Part shown: piece by piece, positions 44,021-57,353 of the stretch | Layout: each line of letters opens with the position of its first letter | Numbering within the stretch: position 1 is the first letter of the stretch | DNA from: Boesenbergia rotunda | Taxonomy: Eukaryota > Streptophyta > Magnoliopsida > Zingiberales > Zingiberaceae | NCBI GenBank assembly: GCA_024364735.1 | Contig: JAGFNQ010000282.1 | Location: forward strand, 588,323 to 652,322 | Length of the DNA: 64,000 nt | Direction: 5' to 3' | Notes under the pieces: generated by a model | Told to the model about the DNA's origin: nothing | The model's database searches: none | Seen by the model: only the letters and a program-made list of their open reading frames with translations | Program-made: the position numbers and the translations under genes

Positions 44021-45692
44021 TTACCTTACCTCATGCATCCTCTGGCTTCTTGCCCGGTGACCCGCGACACCCTTGTTGCGTTCTTCTTGAGGAAGTTGGC
44101 AAGATTCAGTTATTGAATCACAACTTATATCAGCAGGGGGAATAAAGCAGTCCACCGAGAGGCCAGGCACATTGAAGGCCACTTCCTCGATCATCCAATC
44201 CTCCTCCATCGTAGTTTTGGTGTGGCTCATTGCCGACTCGCCAAATTTGTAGAGGGTGACATTGGATCGACCTGAATGGGCAATCATTACACCTTCAACC
44301 AGGCAGTAGTCCAGGAGGAAGGAACTAATGGTGGTCTCCCAGTACACTACATCACCTCCAGCGTTAGCTTGGATCCTAGTGAGGTGGGAATCTTCAATTA
44401 GAACGAGGAGCCCAGTTCGCTGACTGAAGTAGCCGAAGAGGACGTGCCTAATGATCTCCGCGAGGCCTTCACTTCGAGCTTGCAGGATCTGAGGGTCAGC
44501 ACAGAGCTTGAGAACAAAGCAATCCTCCCCGTTGACCTTTTTCTCCCCGATGCAACGCGCATTGGCAAATATTCTGGCCGTCGTCAATGGATCGAGGCCC
44601 TAATCGAAGAATTACTCGAATATTAGCCAGTGGCGGAATCATTCCAAACCAATTCCTTGTTTCAACAAATAAAGTAGTGAATTTGAAGTGATTGTGAACC
44701 TGAAGTGCGCGTCGAAGAGGTCTGACGGGGCCTCTTGCGGAATGGGCGCCGAGCCAGGAGGTGTGGCGCCACACAACCTCTCCATTGGAGCCTGCGTGGA
44801 GCTTGCTACCCCCGATCGCCAGCTCGACGTACCACTTATCTGGGGCCATCTGCCAGAGAACGAAGCCGCCCGAGTTAACCTTGCGCGAGGAGCTGCTTCT
44901 GTTTTTGATGACTTTGGTAGCAGTCGCGAACTCTGACGCCACCATTCGCACCTTCCCCCTGGCGTAGGCGTTGCGGATGGATCTCTGGAGTTTCAGACCA
45001 CCCGACGCCGCCATGTACTGCTGCATAATGTACTGGGCCGATGACACTTCCTGAAGAGTAGAGAATGAAGGGATTGAGTGACATTAATGTGAGATGATCA
45101 TGGAATTCATCAACAATATTTCCATTTCGAGGATTATGAAACGGAGTTAAGAAAAGTGGAAAATGGAGGAAATTAAGAGGTCGAAAATATCGAAATGGGA
45201 ATCCCCCAATGCCGAACTAAAAGGGCCGCGATTTAGCCCTAGGAAAAAAAGAACGCCGCTCAGGGATCGATCTGAACTTACAACGGGAGTATCCTTGATG
45301 CTCAGATGAGGCGAATCATCATTGGTGCTGACGTGGACGGGAGCGAGCGGCGCACCCATGACTCCGAGAAGGAGACGGAGGTCGGTGCATCGGATCAAGG
45401 AGAAGGACGCACCGCCGGCAGCAACCGATGCGGAGTTGATCGAAGGAACACGCGAAAGCAAGATCCGTACCCAGTGGACCCATCCTTCCCTCCTCCGATC
45501 TCCATCGGCGTCTACAGCACCGCCGTCGTCGGGACCCTCCATCAGGGGCGCAAGGGTCTCTCTAAAGCTCACAGACCTGCCGACCAGCGCCGCGGCGGCC
45601 GCCCCTTCCCGGGGCAGAAACAGAGAGGAGTGGCGGCGGTGACCCTTCTTCCTCTGCCGCGGAAGCAGCTGCTGCACCGGCGAATGGTTCAT
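44021..45692 (-). CDS. DUF620-family protein, 446 aa, three exons
   Basis: Exons: 45692-45282, 45050-44700 and 44599-44021; introns of 231 and 100 nt with GT...AG ends, and all joins keep frame. The function of DUF620 proteins is unknown; they are plant-specific. Matches to the family by recall include LLLGVMGAPLAPV in exon 1, the exon 1-2 join IKDTPVEVSSAQYIMQQY, WQMAPDKWYVELAIGG, WLGAHSARGPVRPLRRALQ, then GLDP, ARCIGEKKVNGEDCFVLKLC, YFSQRTGLLV, HSGRSNVTLY and the C-terminal CFIPPADI. Length and intron positions look complete. The ATG at 45692 is chosen as the first in frame downstream of a TATA (TATAAATAC) near 45785. The N-terminus is basic (RQRKKGHRR). It is the only clear host gene in the window. 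Confidence 0.93.
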
Positions 45693-45776
45693 GTGCGAAA
45701 TCCTCTCCTTCCTCGGCACCGAGAACCCCCGCTTCCTCCCTATTGCGGAACCCTATCCCCGCACCGGAGGCGTGCG

Positions 45777-45786
45777 GTATTTATAG
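45777..45786 (-). promoter_or_regulatory. TATA box of the DUF620 gene
   Basis: The minus strand reads CTATAAATAC about 85 nt upstream of the start codon. Confidence 0.7.
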
Positions 45787-45829
45787 TCGAGTTCGCTGTT
45801 GGCCGCGAAGAAATTTAAGGGGCCGGAAT

Positions 45830-46880
45830 GTGAAATAATTATTTAACCGGAGGAGACTTGTAGTAAATTCTAAAGAAAGGAGTGGTCTATAGAATTAAAA
45901 ATAGACCGACAAATGGTGCGGGGAAATTAATTGTAATTATGATATATCGAGGACAATTAAGAAGCTGCCACCTGTCCAGGCGATCTCCCATGTGGCGATC
46001 AAAAGGCACAGACTGATGTAACGGTACTTACCGCCCGGTCGGCCGTTGCCACGTAAGCGATCGCAGTTTGTGTTTCCATTATTATTGTTATTTTTACTTT
46101 AATTTTGGCATTCAATTAAATTCAATTAGGTTTTTGTGCAAACTGAATTAAATTGAATCTACAATTTGTATAGACTATTACTGGGGAGACAATGTCCCTG
46201 TACAGAGCTCGCAATCATGCCTCACAAACCCTATTGATATCCTGGATAAGTTGTACACCTCAGCCATTGTCCTTTGAGTTGCATGCTTGTCGACGCCCGT
46301 TACAAGGCTCATTATGCGAGACCCAAAGCAATCAATGCAAACCACTTCCAGCTATATCTGTGTAACCTTAGCCAACCTCCTCTTGTATTGCCACGCATAC
46401 ATACACCGATTGTTACTGCTCATGCATGGCATTTCCAGCGATCCCGTCAGGTGCGCTTTCTAGCCCCACTTAAGTTCTCTACACAGATGCATGAACTAGC
46501 CCTTCGGCGCCGTGAATTCTGGGTATACTTGTCCTATACACTTGATACTGTTTGTAGGTGTTGGATGTTTTCATGAGTTATTTGTCTGTATTTAATTAGG
46601 ACATGTTGAGCTGTCTGAAATAAATATTATTATTTTTCTCCAATAGCCAATAGGTGCTGAAAAATTGATTTTTTTTCCGATTGTTTCACAAGTCAAGATT
46701 GGTTAATTAATTTCTGAATAAAAAAATATTTAAAATTATTTGAATAATAAAAAATATGAATTAGTGAAAAAAAGGAAAATTAATGTTTTCAACCTACGTA
46801 ACCTATACATAGTCCCCTTTCTCATATTCTCAATCCACCACAAGATTAAGGATGGTTATTATTTCGAAAGAAATCAATGT
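45830..46880. other. Intergenic, nothing recognised
   Basis: AT-rich upstream flank of the DUF620 gene. The 100-aa ORF at 46274-46576 has no recognisable domain and no splice or codon evidence. Confidence 0.4.
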
Positions 46881-48183
46881 TTATGATCAGTCATCAGGAT
46901 TCAGCTCACGCGGAGGCTGACACTAGAGGAAGAACTTCATACCCTACGAGATTAACACGAGTATTAGGGGAACACGCCGGAGGTTGTCTGGCGGAGCCCA
47001 CTCCGACGCTCAAGTCAGTACTTCGATGGAGACGATAAAGAGAAGGTAAGAAAATATGAGAGTAGTAGAGAGAGTGTAACCCCTTACAGGAGGAGTTGGA
47101 GTACATTTTATACTTGCGGCGACTGCCTTCGTGCGCCTTCATGATCTTTGCCACGTCCCCCGTTTGTCGGTTACCGGATAACCTTTGCAACGGTTCATGC
47201 CGTCATTAAGTTTGACATGTTGCGACATTTATGGGTCATGATGATTCCACGATAATAGGTGATAGTTATCCGCAGATTCGAAGAAAGGAGGACCGTTACT
47301 TGAGATCGAATGCTTCTTGGGCTCTGCTTCCCTGAGGTGATTTCGGGGTCTTCTGGCCAGGGGGTCTCGGGCATTCCGCTTCCCCGAGGTGGTCCCGGGG
47401 ATTGGCTTTCCGAGGTGATCCCGGAAGTGGGTCTCCTGATTTGCCCTCCGAGGCATGTCTACTGAGGGGGGTCTCGGGGGATCCCCTTCCCTAAAGGATC
47501 TCGGGAGCTCCGAAGGAGAGTCGTTCAGACTTGCTATATCTTGTCACTCAGCTTCTATAGCCCACATGTCCGCCATGGGGTACTCAACCCTATCACAAGT
47601 CCCTCCCTTCAAGTCTGATCGAAGGAAGTGTTGATGACTGATCAGGCTGATGTGGTGATGAAGAAGCTATGTTCCCGTGGGTCCTTGCACCCGTTACCGC
47701 TCCCTTGGCAGTTATATTAGGTCCGAGAATTGTAGAATTTGCCTCGGGTCTCGAGGCACTCCCTCTTTGGTTTTGTCTTCTCAAAAAGGCTTCTATGGCT
47801 TTCGAGGTATTGCAATAATACTTGTCCAACCTTCATAAAGATGTATGCCGCTCTTTAATGGTGACAAAGTCCCTTCGCGAATTCCTCGTCGCCATGTGCC
47901 CCAACTGCTCTCTTCGTGATCTCTTACTGACGTGCACAGCTGTATCAGGCTCACGTCAAGCGACTGTTCCATGGCGCTGCTCTGATGTGCTGGTTCCTTG
48001 TCTTCCACATGTCTGGCCCCCATTGCACACATGCGGGCGGCTTCCTCCATATAAGAAGGGGGGCGAAAATGTTTGGCCACCTTCTGGCTTCGTTGCTTGG
48101 TGCACCTCGTCTTCGTCTTCTTCTCTAAGGACTCTCTTTAGCATAAGTCTTCTGTCTCATTCTCGTCTTTTCCCTTAGGAACT
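46881..48183. mobile_element. Gypsy-type LTR-like or leader region
   Basis: A minus-strand TATA-like TATAAAATG lies near 47106. 47330-47510 has imperfect repeats around tcccgaggtg and gggtctcggg. It merges into the leader of the PF04195-like ORF. LTR ends could not be fixed. Confidence 0.4.
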
Positions 48184-50719
48184 ATGGAAGGTTATCGAGC
48201 AGAATGGTATGAGTCTGCCTCTTTAAGAGTGAGGCCGGAGGCTTTGCAGGCAACCATTGAGGCCTACGGCATTTCGACCGAGATGGCGGTGGTGATCCCT
48301 AAAGTAGACTAGACACCGGTGGAGCCTCCCGTAGGTTTCCTTACCTTCTTTTTGGGGTAAGTAGAGTCGGGGCTCCGCTTCCACATTCCTCCTTTTTTCA
48401 TGAATGCGACCTCCTATTTTGATATCTCCCTCCACCAGATGGCTCCCAACGTCTTTGCTTAGATGGGCGGGACGTACATTATCTTCAAGCTCTTCGATAT
48501 CCCATTGACCCTTTGCCTTTTTCATTCCTTCTTCATTCTGATCGGCTCGCAAGGGGCCTTTAGCTTTTCGGCGCGTTTCGACCATAGGTTCTTAGGAGGG
48601 TTCCCTTCCTTACACAAAGGGTGGAAAGAGAAGTTCTTCTTCATCTGACTGCTTACACAACCCTTCAGTCCTCTCCGTTGGACGGAGGATATGCCGACTC
48701 CTCCCTCATTAGGGAATTTCCTCCAGAGTCCAACCTACCAACACGCCAGGAACATACTCTCCGGCTTGGAGTTCAGTGGCCCAGGTCTGGTGCAGAGTGA
48801 GGAGCTCATGTATCGAGCGAACCTTAGCTCTAAAGTGACCCAGATTAGCCCCAACCTTGGTATGCTCATCTTTTTCATCAACGCATGTTAGTTCTAATTG
48901 GTATATTCTTGCTTGGTTATTGCAGAAGAACTCATGTTTCCGAGGGTGATGCACCGACTTATCAAGTGGGAGGAGGCCAATAAGGAGGCACTAGCCCCTC
49001 CCCCCGCCGCTCCTAGTGTGCCCCCTGCTCCCGCCGAGTCCTCGGAGGGGACTGCTGAATCGTCCAGTGAGTATGCCTCGTCAGAACGGGCAGAGGCTCC
49101 AATTGTGCCACCGCCGTTTGTTGACGGGGGGACTTCAAGTTCATCGGTTGACCCGGAGGTGGGCATCTCTTCAGAGGATGCTCCGCCCACGGCTGCTATC
49201 AATCTGGAGGGGGTCACCGAGGAGTCATCGCCTCCTACTACCCCCTCAACAGTTCAGTTCTCTGGTCGACAGAAGAGGAAGATTCCGGAAGGCTCAGGCC
49301 CCAAATGGAAAAGGTTGCGCTCTAGTGGCCCCAGTACCCTTTCATCTATCCCTGAGGAGGGTGTTCCACCTTCCGATGGTGGGGAAGCCAATCCCCTATC
49401 TCCACCTTTTCTGTCGACTATTGCTCCGGAGGCAGGTGGTCAGGCCTCCGACTTTTCTTCGATTGACCCTGCCGAGGTCGCTAAAGGTAAGAAAGCATCG
49501 CCCACCCAATACCGAATGTAACTTGACCGCCTTCAAAAAAGGCTAGATGCGGCGTTGGAGGCTTCCATGCAATCTTTCTCCCCGGTGCAGTTGAAGGAGG
49601 TTCCGGCCGAGGGCCTTTCTTCTGAGGGGACTTCCAACTCTGAGGAGACCAACTCCGACCCTTCTACACTGCCACCCGGAGCTCCTATTGTCCAGCTACT
49701 TCCTCCGCGCAGGGGCTCGTTGCCTTCCGAGAGCCGGGTTAACACCTCGAGGTCTCAAGGGGGGGGGGGGGGAGTCGTGCAAGCCTCTGCGGGGCCTCTC
49801 ACCACTCACCGTGAATCCCTTTTGAAGGTGCGTGTTTCCTGTACATAGGCTATTTTCTTGTATGCTCTATGATTCCTTGGTGCAATGATAGGCAGCTGAA
49901 GACTGCTTGACAGTCGATCGTGGCTTATACGCCTGACCCGAGATTGAGACCTTGACCCGCCAGGCCCTGAGAGCAGAGGCCGCAGCTGACCACGAGCACA
50001 GAGCGGGACTTATGCAAGCGGGCGTCAGCAAACCTCTCCGCGTGAAGGTGGAGCATCAGCTGGACACCTTGCTGGCCATGGTGTCCTCTCTCCAGAGTTC
50101 CAGACACTGGGAACGCTTGGCGTCTAAGCAGGCTGTGGCCGTCACCAACAACCTACTCCGAGTGACTCGGGAGCAGGACCAGCTCCAAGCGAAGGAGAAG
50201 AAGTTGTTGGGTGATATCCGTCTTCTGGAGGCCTCAGCCGGGAGGTCATACGAACGTGTTAAAGACCAAGCGTGTCAGCTCGCCCAGAAGGAGTCCGACC
50301 TCCTAATGGTGACTGATCGCCTGTTTGATTTTGAGGTGGATTTGGCCCAGGCACGATAGGAGGTATGGGCTACCTCGGATAGACTCAAGGAGGCTCTGGC
50401 AGACCAAGATAAAATGGCTACTGAGATGGAGAAGCTAAAGCGTGCCAAGGAAGCTGCCGAGGTCAACATGCGCCACTTGCGGGCTACTGAGGCTTCCTGT
50501 ATGAAAGAGGTTGAGGCAGCCTTCAAGGCTAAGTACCTGGAGACGGATGAATTTGGCAACCTCATTGCCGGCTAGGTAATGAAGCGCTTGAAGCAAGGCT
50601 TCCACAGGGCCATCGACCAGCTGAAGAAGGCCCAACTTTTGCCTCCGGATGCCGACCAATGCTTCATGAGCATTGACCGAGTTTGGGAAGAGTTCCCTCC
50701 CGAGGACAAAGAGCAGTAG
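48184..50719 (+). pseudogene. PF04195-like 'putative gypsy type transposon' ORF with introns, broken
   Basis: The ATG at 48184 opens a protein like the plant Transposase_28/'putative gypsy type transposon' family (PVGFLTFFLG, GLRFHIPPFF, MAPNVFA, FHSFFILIGS). Stops lie near 48310, 48358, 48461 and 48645. Probable introns: about 48860-48925 (GTATGC...TTATTGCAG) and about 49829-49892 (GTGCGT...ATGATAG). The middle (48926-49800) is Ser/Pro/Glu-rich; 49764-49777 is a run of about 15 G. The C-terminal third (49950-50700) is a long coiled coil with stops at 50357 and 50573. Such ORFs accompany gypsy elements; their role is unknown. Domain call from recall. Confidence 0.65.
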
Positions 50720-52080
50720 GATTATTTGTTACCCGATAGCTTGTCCCCGATATACTCGTTTTGATTATAATGAAAATATCTCTTTTTACTGTCATGTGCA
50801 TGCTTTTGTTTTAGGCTCCCTGTATCATTCGTCTTCGTCTCGAGGGCTCAAAGGGTAAAGGGATTGGTATTTTTCTTTAACTACAGGGGCCAGATAGTAG
50901 ATTAACTTTTTTAAAGAATAGGTATTCCCTCTCGGTCCCTGAGGTAAGGGAGTCAGGGAGCCACTGCTCGTCCCCGACATCCTCTTGGGTTGGTTCTAGG
51001 GACCCAACACCTCCCCTGACGTCAGGCGACTTCAGAGGTTTTATGGGTTTGGTCCTGGGTACGGATCTCCCCAAGGTAGCCCCGCAAGCCCTACTACCAA
51101 GCCCACGACTACTCTTCTGTGGGACTCCTGTTGACTGCCTTCTCTATTGCGTGCTTGCGGCTCCCAAACCGTCGTCTCCGGGCCCCAAGCAATCCATTGA
51201 ATGGACCCATTAAGGGTTGTGAATTCCCAGGTGTCGCAGAGGCATACCAATTAATGCGACGCTTCAGGTTTGGCGTCTATTACTGCTCCTGCGCCGTGCT
51301 TGCATTAAATCCGGATGGACAACCCCCTCTATAAAGGTGGAAGGTCAACGCATTCGTTCCCATCCATCTTTCATTCCCCTTCTCATGGACCAGAAAGGGA
51401 AAAGACGTTGCAACCGGGAGGGGAACCTGGTAAGGGAGGAGGTTCACCGCCCAAAGGGGTGCAAAGTCCTGTCTGTCCGGACTAAGTTAGGTGCTCCCAG
51501 AGTCCCTCATGAAGCGTACCACCTTCCGGTACATCCTCCATCATCCCCCCTTCTACCAGGGGTTTTTGACATCACTGGGGAGCATAGCAGAGATGATGTT
51601 GCATCTTTCCCGGGAGAGCACGGGGGAGATGGAGCGACATGTTTCACGGGAGAGTCCAGAAAAAACATTACATGCTTTGTCGGGGAGCATGGCAGAGATG
51701 ATATCATTTGTTTCACCCGAGAGCATCTCCTGATGGTTCATCTTCTGTCCCTCCCCGGTTGCTCTCCTCCGCCTGATCGCTCATTTCCCCGAGTTTTGGG
51801 CATCGGACATCAGTCGGGACTGGAGTAGTGTATCATCCGAGGAGTTGCAGCCACTGCTCCCTCTTCTCTTCCTCTTTGTTCCGGGCTACGTGACCAGACG
51901 GGGATGCTGAAGCGATATGGAAGAACCCGGGCAAAGGAGTGATCTCCTCTACTGGATCCATTAGTTGTATCCCCTATTCTTTGTATTCCTTTTGAGATGT
52001 CATCGTTACTGTATTTTCCATAAAAATGACGGAAAACACTTGTTATCTCTATTGTGTAACCGCTTTGAGTTAGGATTGCT
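50720..52080 (+). mobile_element. Downstream part of the gypsy-type element
   Basis: No domain recognised. There is a TATA-like ctctataaaggtgg at 51327-51340 and short imperfect repeats of the type gggagagcacgggggagatg (51590-51725). It ends where Sirevirus sequence starts near 52080. Confidence 0.35.
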
Positions 52081-52303
52081 TGGGGCAATCTTTTTGATGA
52101 TGTCAAAGGGGGAGAACTTGTGGTTTTAAGTTAGGGTTAACTTAAGTTGGTGTTGTGAAAGATTGAAAATTATGTGGAGGGCATAGGTTAAGGGGGAGAG
52201 CATGTTTATGTCTCTTAATGTGCTATGCCTTTAATTTTCAATTGTTATTGTTGTTTTTGCACCTAACTTAAATATATTGTCACACATCAAAAAGGGGGGA
52301 GAT
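52081..52303 (+). mobile_element. 3' internal end and PPT of another Sirevirus
   Basis: Has gatgatgtcaaagggggagaa (about 52095) and, right before the LTR, catcaaaaaggggggagat (52285-52303). Everything upstream in this element is missing. Confidence 0.75.
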
Positions 52304-53825
52304 TGTTGGGGCAATCAACCCAAGTATGATCGGGAGGATCATGGATTTTGATGTGTGTGTCAATATGATTAGGTTAGGGTTTCATGTTGATCTAATATGT
52401 GTATGTGAGTGTGCAGGTTTGCAAGATACACATAGGCTTGGTTGGATGTCTTCAAGAATGGTGAAGGGTGGCATGGAGGTAAGTCGTGGGCTTGTGTGCA
52501 CATCCGAGGGACCATGGACATAGCAGGGATGATGAGCTGAGGGAAGCGAACTTCGAGGCGTACGTGAAGGATGGCATGAAGGCAAGCTGAGGGCTTGTGT
52601 GCGCATCTGAGGGGCGAGGGCCAAAGTCGAAGAGGGCTTGAAGGCAACAGATCGAGGCTGCTGGAGCAGGAATGATGAGCCGAGGGACACGGACTTCGAG
52701 GCATGCGTGAAGGATGGCATAGAGGCAAGCCGAGGGCTTGTGTGCGCATCTGAGGGATGGGAGCCGAAGACGAAGAGGGCGCGAAGGCAACAGATCGAGA
52801 CTGCTGGATGAAGAGTCAACCAGGTCGTGAGGGGTCGAGTGCTGAGGGAAATGTACTCGGGAAATCCTAGGGTTCGAGTGCTGAGAGAAATATACTCGGG
52901 GAAGAGAAACCTTAGGTGTAGAAGTGGGTCAGTCGACTGGTGCCAGGGCAGTCGACTGGTGTATACCACAGAAAGATCAGTCGACTAGTAATGGACCAGT
53001 CGACTGCCCCTGGATCAGTCGACCGATGGTGGCTCAAATTTGAACGTTAAGCTGTAACGGTCGAATTTAAGTGGGACCAGTCGTCTAGTAATGGACCAGT
53101 CGACTGGTAACGGTCATTTTCAGCCTCGAGCTCTATTTAAGGGAGATCGTTTAAGGTTGTTTCTTCTTAGCGAAACTTGCTTGGTCAAAGCTTGTTAGTA
53201 GCCTACAGTGTTAGTGATATGAGAGAAGTGTCTTAAGGCAATCGCCTTATTATTGTAATCATTTATTTTAATAAATGAATATTCACTATTTGAGTATACA
53301 TGTTTGTGTATTTGATTGAGATCTTAAACTCATTTACTGAATGTTCGCAATCTAATTCACAGCATGAGAAAATTTGTGATAAATTCATAACTAGTGATTA
53401 TCTCTACATGTGCAATTGTAAAGTATTGAAATTGTCCCTAGTCGATGAATTGATAAATACGGGCACTATCAATTCTGTTGAGACTAGCATGAGTTATTCT
53501 CTAATCAGCTGATTCTCACTGGCTGGTGACATTGAGATGTCCGGAGATAAACATGAATGCTAGTTAAGGGAACTAGTTCATTGGAGTGGCTGGCTGTAAA
53601 ACTTCATATGGTAGTCTACATATAGATATGTCAGTGAAGTTCTTACTGCAGCTTAAGTGTGATGTTCTTTTGACTTGCGGTGTTCAAGTCATCTTGGTCA
53701 TTGAGACTTATACTTTGACATCTTAAGCAAGCATCTCCAAGGAGGTGTGGACCCAGGATGATTGGGTATAAGCCGAAGTGCCCGAAGATGTTTGAACAAC
53801 CTACAAAGGATTCACCACTCCTTGC

Positions 53826-55904
53826 TGTTGGGAACGAGATGGCTAGAGAGGGGGGGTGAATATAGCCAATCGCTTTCTCTTTGAAAGAGCTTAGCAATAT
53901 TTCTGCACTTAAACCATCAGTAGCACAGCGGAAAGAGTAGAAAACAGATTATGCAGAAAATGTAACGAAAGCGAAACAAAAATAACTAGCAAGATCGCTA
54001 ACAAGGAGGGTTTACAAGGTTCGGGGATAACTTGCCTCTACTCCTTGGCGTGCCCTTAAGGTGGGCGATCCCTTGATCATCGGCAGATCAAGCCCCGGTG
54101 ATAACCGGATATGAAACAACCTCCTTCTCGGTGGAGAAACCTCCCCACAGTTTGTTTCAAACAATAATATGGAATGAGCACAATGAAACAATAAGAAGGA
54201 TCTTACTCAAACACTTAGCAAGGACAAAAACACAACAAGCTTCCCTGAGCTCCACCCAGTGGCGATCTCACGCAGACCCCTTCTCCGTGTCTTCCCACTG
54301 TCGGACTCCAAGCCTCTTGTTTTCTCCTTCAAGCGCTCAAGTATGATGATTGCTCCTCAATAGCTTGCTCAGAATGATTGAAGAACTCTAGAATAGCAAG
54401 CTTGTAACACAGGAACTCAGAAGCACAAAAACTGAAGAAGTGATCACGAACTCTCCTTCTCTCGTTCCTTTTTGTTTCTCCGCCAAGCGACAGATGACCT
54501 CATCTCCTGCAGCCTACAGCTGCCTCACTGCCAACGCGCCAGCTACACTGAACCCTAACTGAACTTCCTGAGCTCCCTCAGCCAAGCTTCAGTCAGCAGC
54601 TTCAGTCCTGCATCCAGCCGTTGCAACCTGTGTGGAGAAAGGGACAAACCTGCTCCAAGGAAAGCTCTCTTTGACTTCTCCTTGAGTGTTTGAATCCTCC
54701 CCTGTCACCTGAGACTCAATCAGAGCATTAGAGCAGCAAATCAAGCAGCATATCAAATATCAGAAACATACATCAGCAAATCAGATACGATCAGACGCTC
54801 TGACCACGTCTGACAGTGAAATTTGAATTAAAGTGATCGGTCACCGGACCGATCCAGGGTGTGTGGATCGGTCACCAGACCGATCCACTGCTTCGCTGGG
54901 ATTCCCAGCTCTCGCAACTATACACGCCTGATCGGTCACCAGACCGATCAGGGTGAAGCCTGATCGGTCACCAGACCGATCAGAATGGATCCTGATCGGT
55001 CACCCAGATCGATCAGGGCAGATGAACAGTTATTTTTTAATCAGGTCCAAGATCCCTGATCGGTCACCGGACCGATCCAAGACTTTGATTAGCAAGGGAA
55101 CTCACTCACCGTTTGCTCCCTGATCGGTCACCAGACCGATCAGGAGCAAGACAGCAAGGAAGCAGCCGGCTCCCTGATCGGTCACCGGTCCGATCATGAG
55201 CCACACAGTAGATTCCCAATCTCACTGTGCGCTCCCTGATCGGTCACCAGTCCGATCAGACATAGCTGGATCGGTCACCAGACCGATCTACTAAGGAGCA
55301 GCGTGCCAATGTCCCTGATCGGTCACCAGACCGATCCAGTGACTCAACACTAGCCCTCCAAGCTAGGAATTCATCCACCTTAACCCTCCAAGCTAAGAAT
55401 TTTTCCATCTAACTCTCTAAGTTGGGAATTTGCACCTAACCCTCCAAGTTAGGACTTTTCACCTAGCCCTCCAAGCTAGGACTTTTCACCTAGCCCTCCA
55501 AGCTAGGACTTTTCACCGAACTCTTCCGAGTTAGAACATCATCCAACCTAGTCCTCCAAGCTAGGCACCTGACCCTTCAAGCCAGGACTTTTTCACCTAA
55601 TTCTCCAGGATGGGAATTTGCACCTAACCTTCCAAGTTAGGACTTTTCACCTAGCCCTCCAAGCTAGGACTTTTCACCCAACCTTTCCGAATTATGACTT
55701 TTCCAACACCTAGCCCTCCAAGCTAGGATTTTCCACACCTAACCCTCCAGGTTAGGATTTTCCAATACCTAGCCCTCCAGGCTAGAATCCTCCATAACAT
55801 GCCTAATCCCTGATCAGGACTTAATCATAATCATCATCATCATCAACCTAAACTAAAATCGTTGTCAACACCAAAACAACAATTAAGGCCAGACTGCATC
55901 AACA
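53826..55904 (-). mobile_element. Sirevirus solo LTR with GATCGGT palindrome array, 2079 bp, TSD cttgc
   Basis: tgttgggaacgag to gcatcaaca, with cttgc at 53821-53825 and 55905-55909. The Sirevirus edge motif gagggggggtgaatat is near 53848. 54835-55340 holds about a dozen GATCGGT-caccag-ACCGATC hairpins. 55350-55800 holds CTAGC-cctccaa-GCTAG hairpins. No TATA was found with confidence. Confidence 0.93.
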
Positions 55905-57353
55905 CTTGCGAGGAGATGTATACTCGAGACCTATCGTCGGATTGTTACACGAAGTCTCTGGCCAGAGCATGACATGTTCAGAGTATGAATCTCTTAAATA
56001 CATGAGAGTAATTAGAATCCGTAGGACGAGAAAACGTTACTTGGGCTAGGTGTGACGTAGTCAGCCTAGTGGGGACTGACATACATAGACCATGTCCTGA
56101 ACCAAGTGGGTATAAGATGGTGAAGGGAATGGGGCACGATTCATTATAGCTGCTGAAGGGTTTCTGAATTGTTTCTGAGGTCAACCGTTGATCTTTCGAT
56201 TAATTGGGGATCATGATGTACTACTAGGTGCCACTCATGATCGTTCTATAATTGATTAATTATAGACGGCCAACATAAATCGAAAGCCTATTTAGTCACA
56301 CGCACTACGAGTAATCCGAGGGATTTAAACGAGTTGAAAATTAGATTTTCCAATCAAGAGAGATTAAGTTTGGTTGAGCCAAACGATAAGTCGAATCTGA
56401 ATTTTTTCAGAGACGCATCGGAAGCGTAAAATGGCTAAGTCTTTTGAAGACTTAATAGATTAATTAAATAAGTTTAATTCATTGGGGCGTGGCTTGGATG
56501 GGTCGGCCAAAGAGGGCCTCCATCCTCTTTGCTTGGCTGGCCACAACAATGGGAGAGAACTAAGGTTTGGTTCAATTTATAAAGTAAACCAAGTGTGATT
56601 TGTTTTATAAAATTATGGATGATATAAATTTTTATATAATAAACCAAGGTTTCGTTTATTTTTCATGGAAATTAAAATGAACCATGGTTTGGTTTATTTT
56701 ATAAAATTAATCATGAATTGATTTACCATGATAAGGAAATTTATTCCATAAGAGAGAAGAGACTTGATTGATTTTTATCATGAATTAAAATATGATTTTA
56801 ACCATGATATAAAATCAAACTTGGCATGATGAAATAAGTTATTCCATATTTGAGAGGCTTGATGGTTGAGAGGCCACTATATAAAGGACCCAAGACAAGG
56901 CTTGGGTAATAATCGTAGAGATGAAGGCATAGGCTCTCTCCCTCTCTTTCTCTCCTTCTCTTCTCCCCTTCTTGCCGTGCGCCAACCAGCCCCAAGAAGG
57001 AGCACCAGCCGGCCGCCCCTACCCTTTCCCGACCATCCTTTTGTGGTTAGTCTTCCGACTTCTCTCTTGGTTTTTCTCGTCGCGTTCTCGGAGAATCTAG
57101 TAGTTCTCGAGAACACGAAACTCGTGGCTTTGCGAAGTCATCCCGAAGATACTCGGCGTGGACGCGAATAGAGGCGGAGCTTCCATGGGACGCTTACGGT
57201 TAGATCTCGTCCCTTCCTTCGAGTTACGCGAGGTAATACGTAAATTAGTTTATGTTTCTGCAAAATTTTAAATATATGATCATGTCTATACAAGATAAAA
57301 TTGCATGCTTAGATGTGTGGTTAAATAATTAGAGAAATTATTTATGCTAAACC

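Noticed and set aside
45306..45818. 170-aa and 106-aa plus-strand ORFs
   Set aside because: Antisense to exon 1 of the DUF620 gene, open because of its high GC content.
52369..52969. Three overlapping minus-strand ORFs of 112-195 aa
   Set aside because: They are antisense to the imperfect tandem repeats of a Sirevirus LTR and repeat the same peptide words.
54835..55340. CRISPR-like array of short palindromic repeats
   Set aside because: Gaps are irregular, stems vary, no cas genes exist and the array lies inside a plant LTR with a target duplication.
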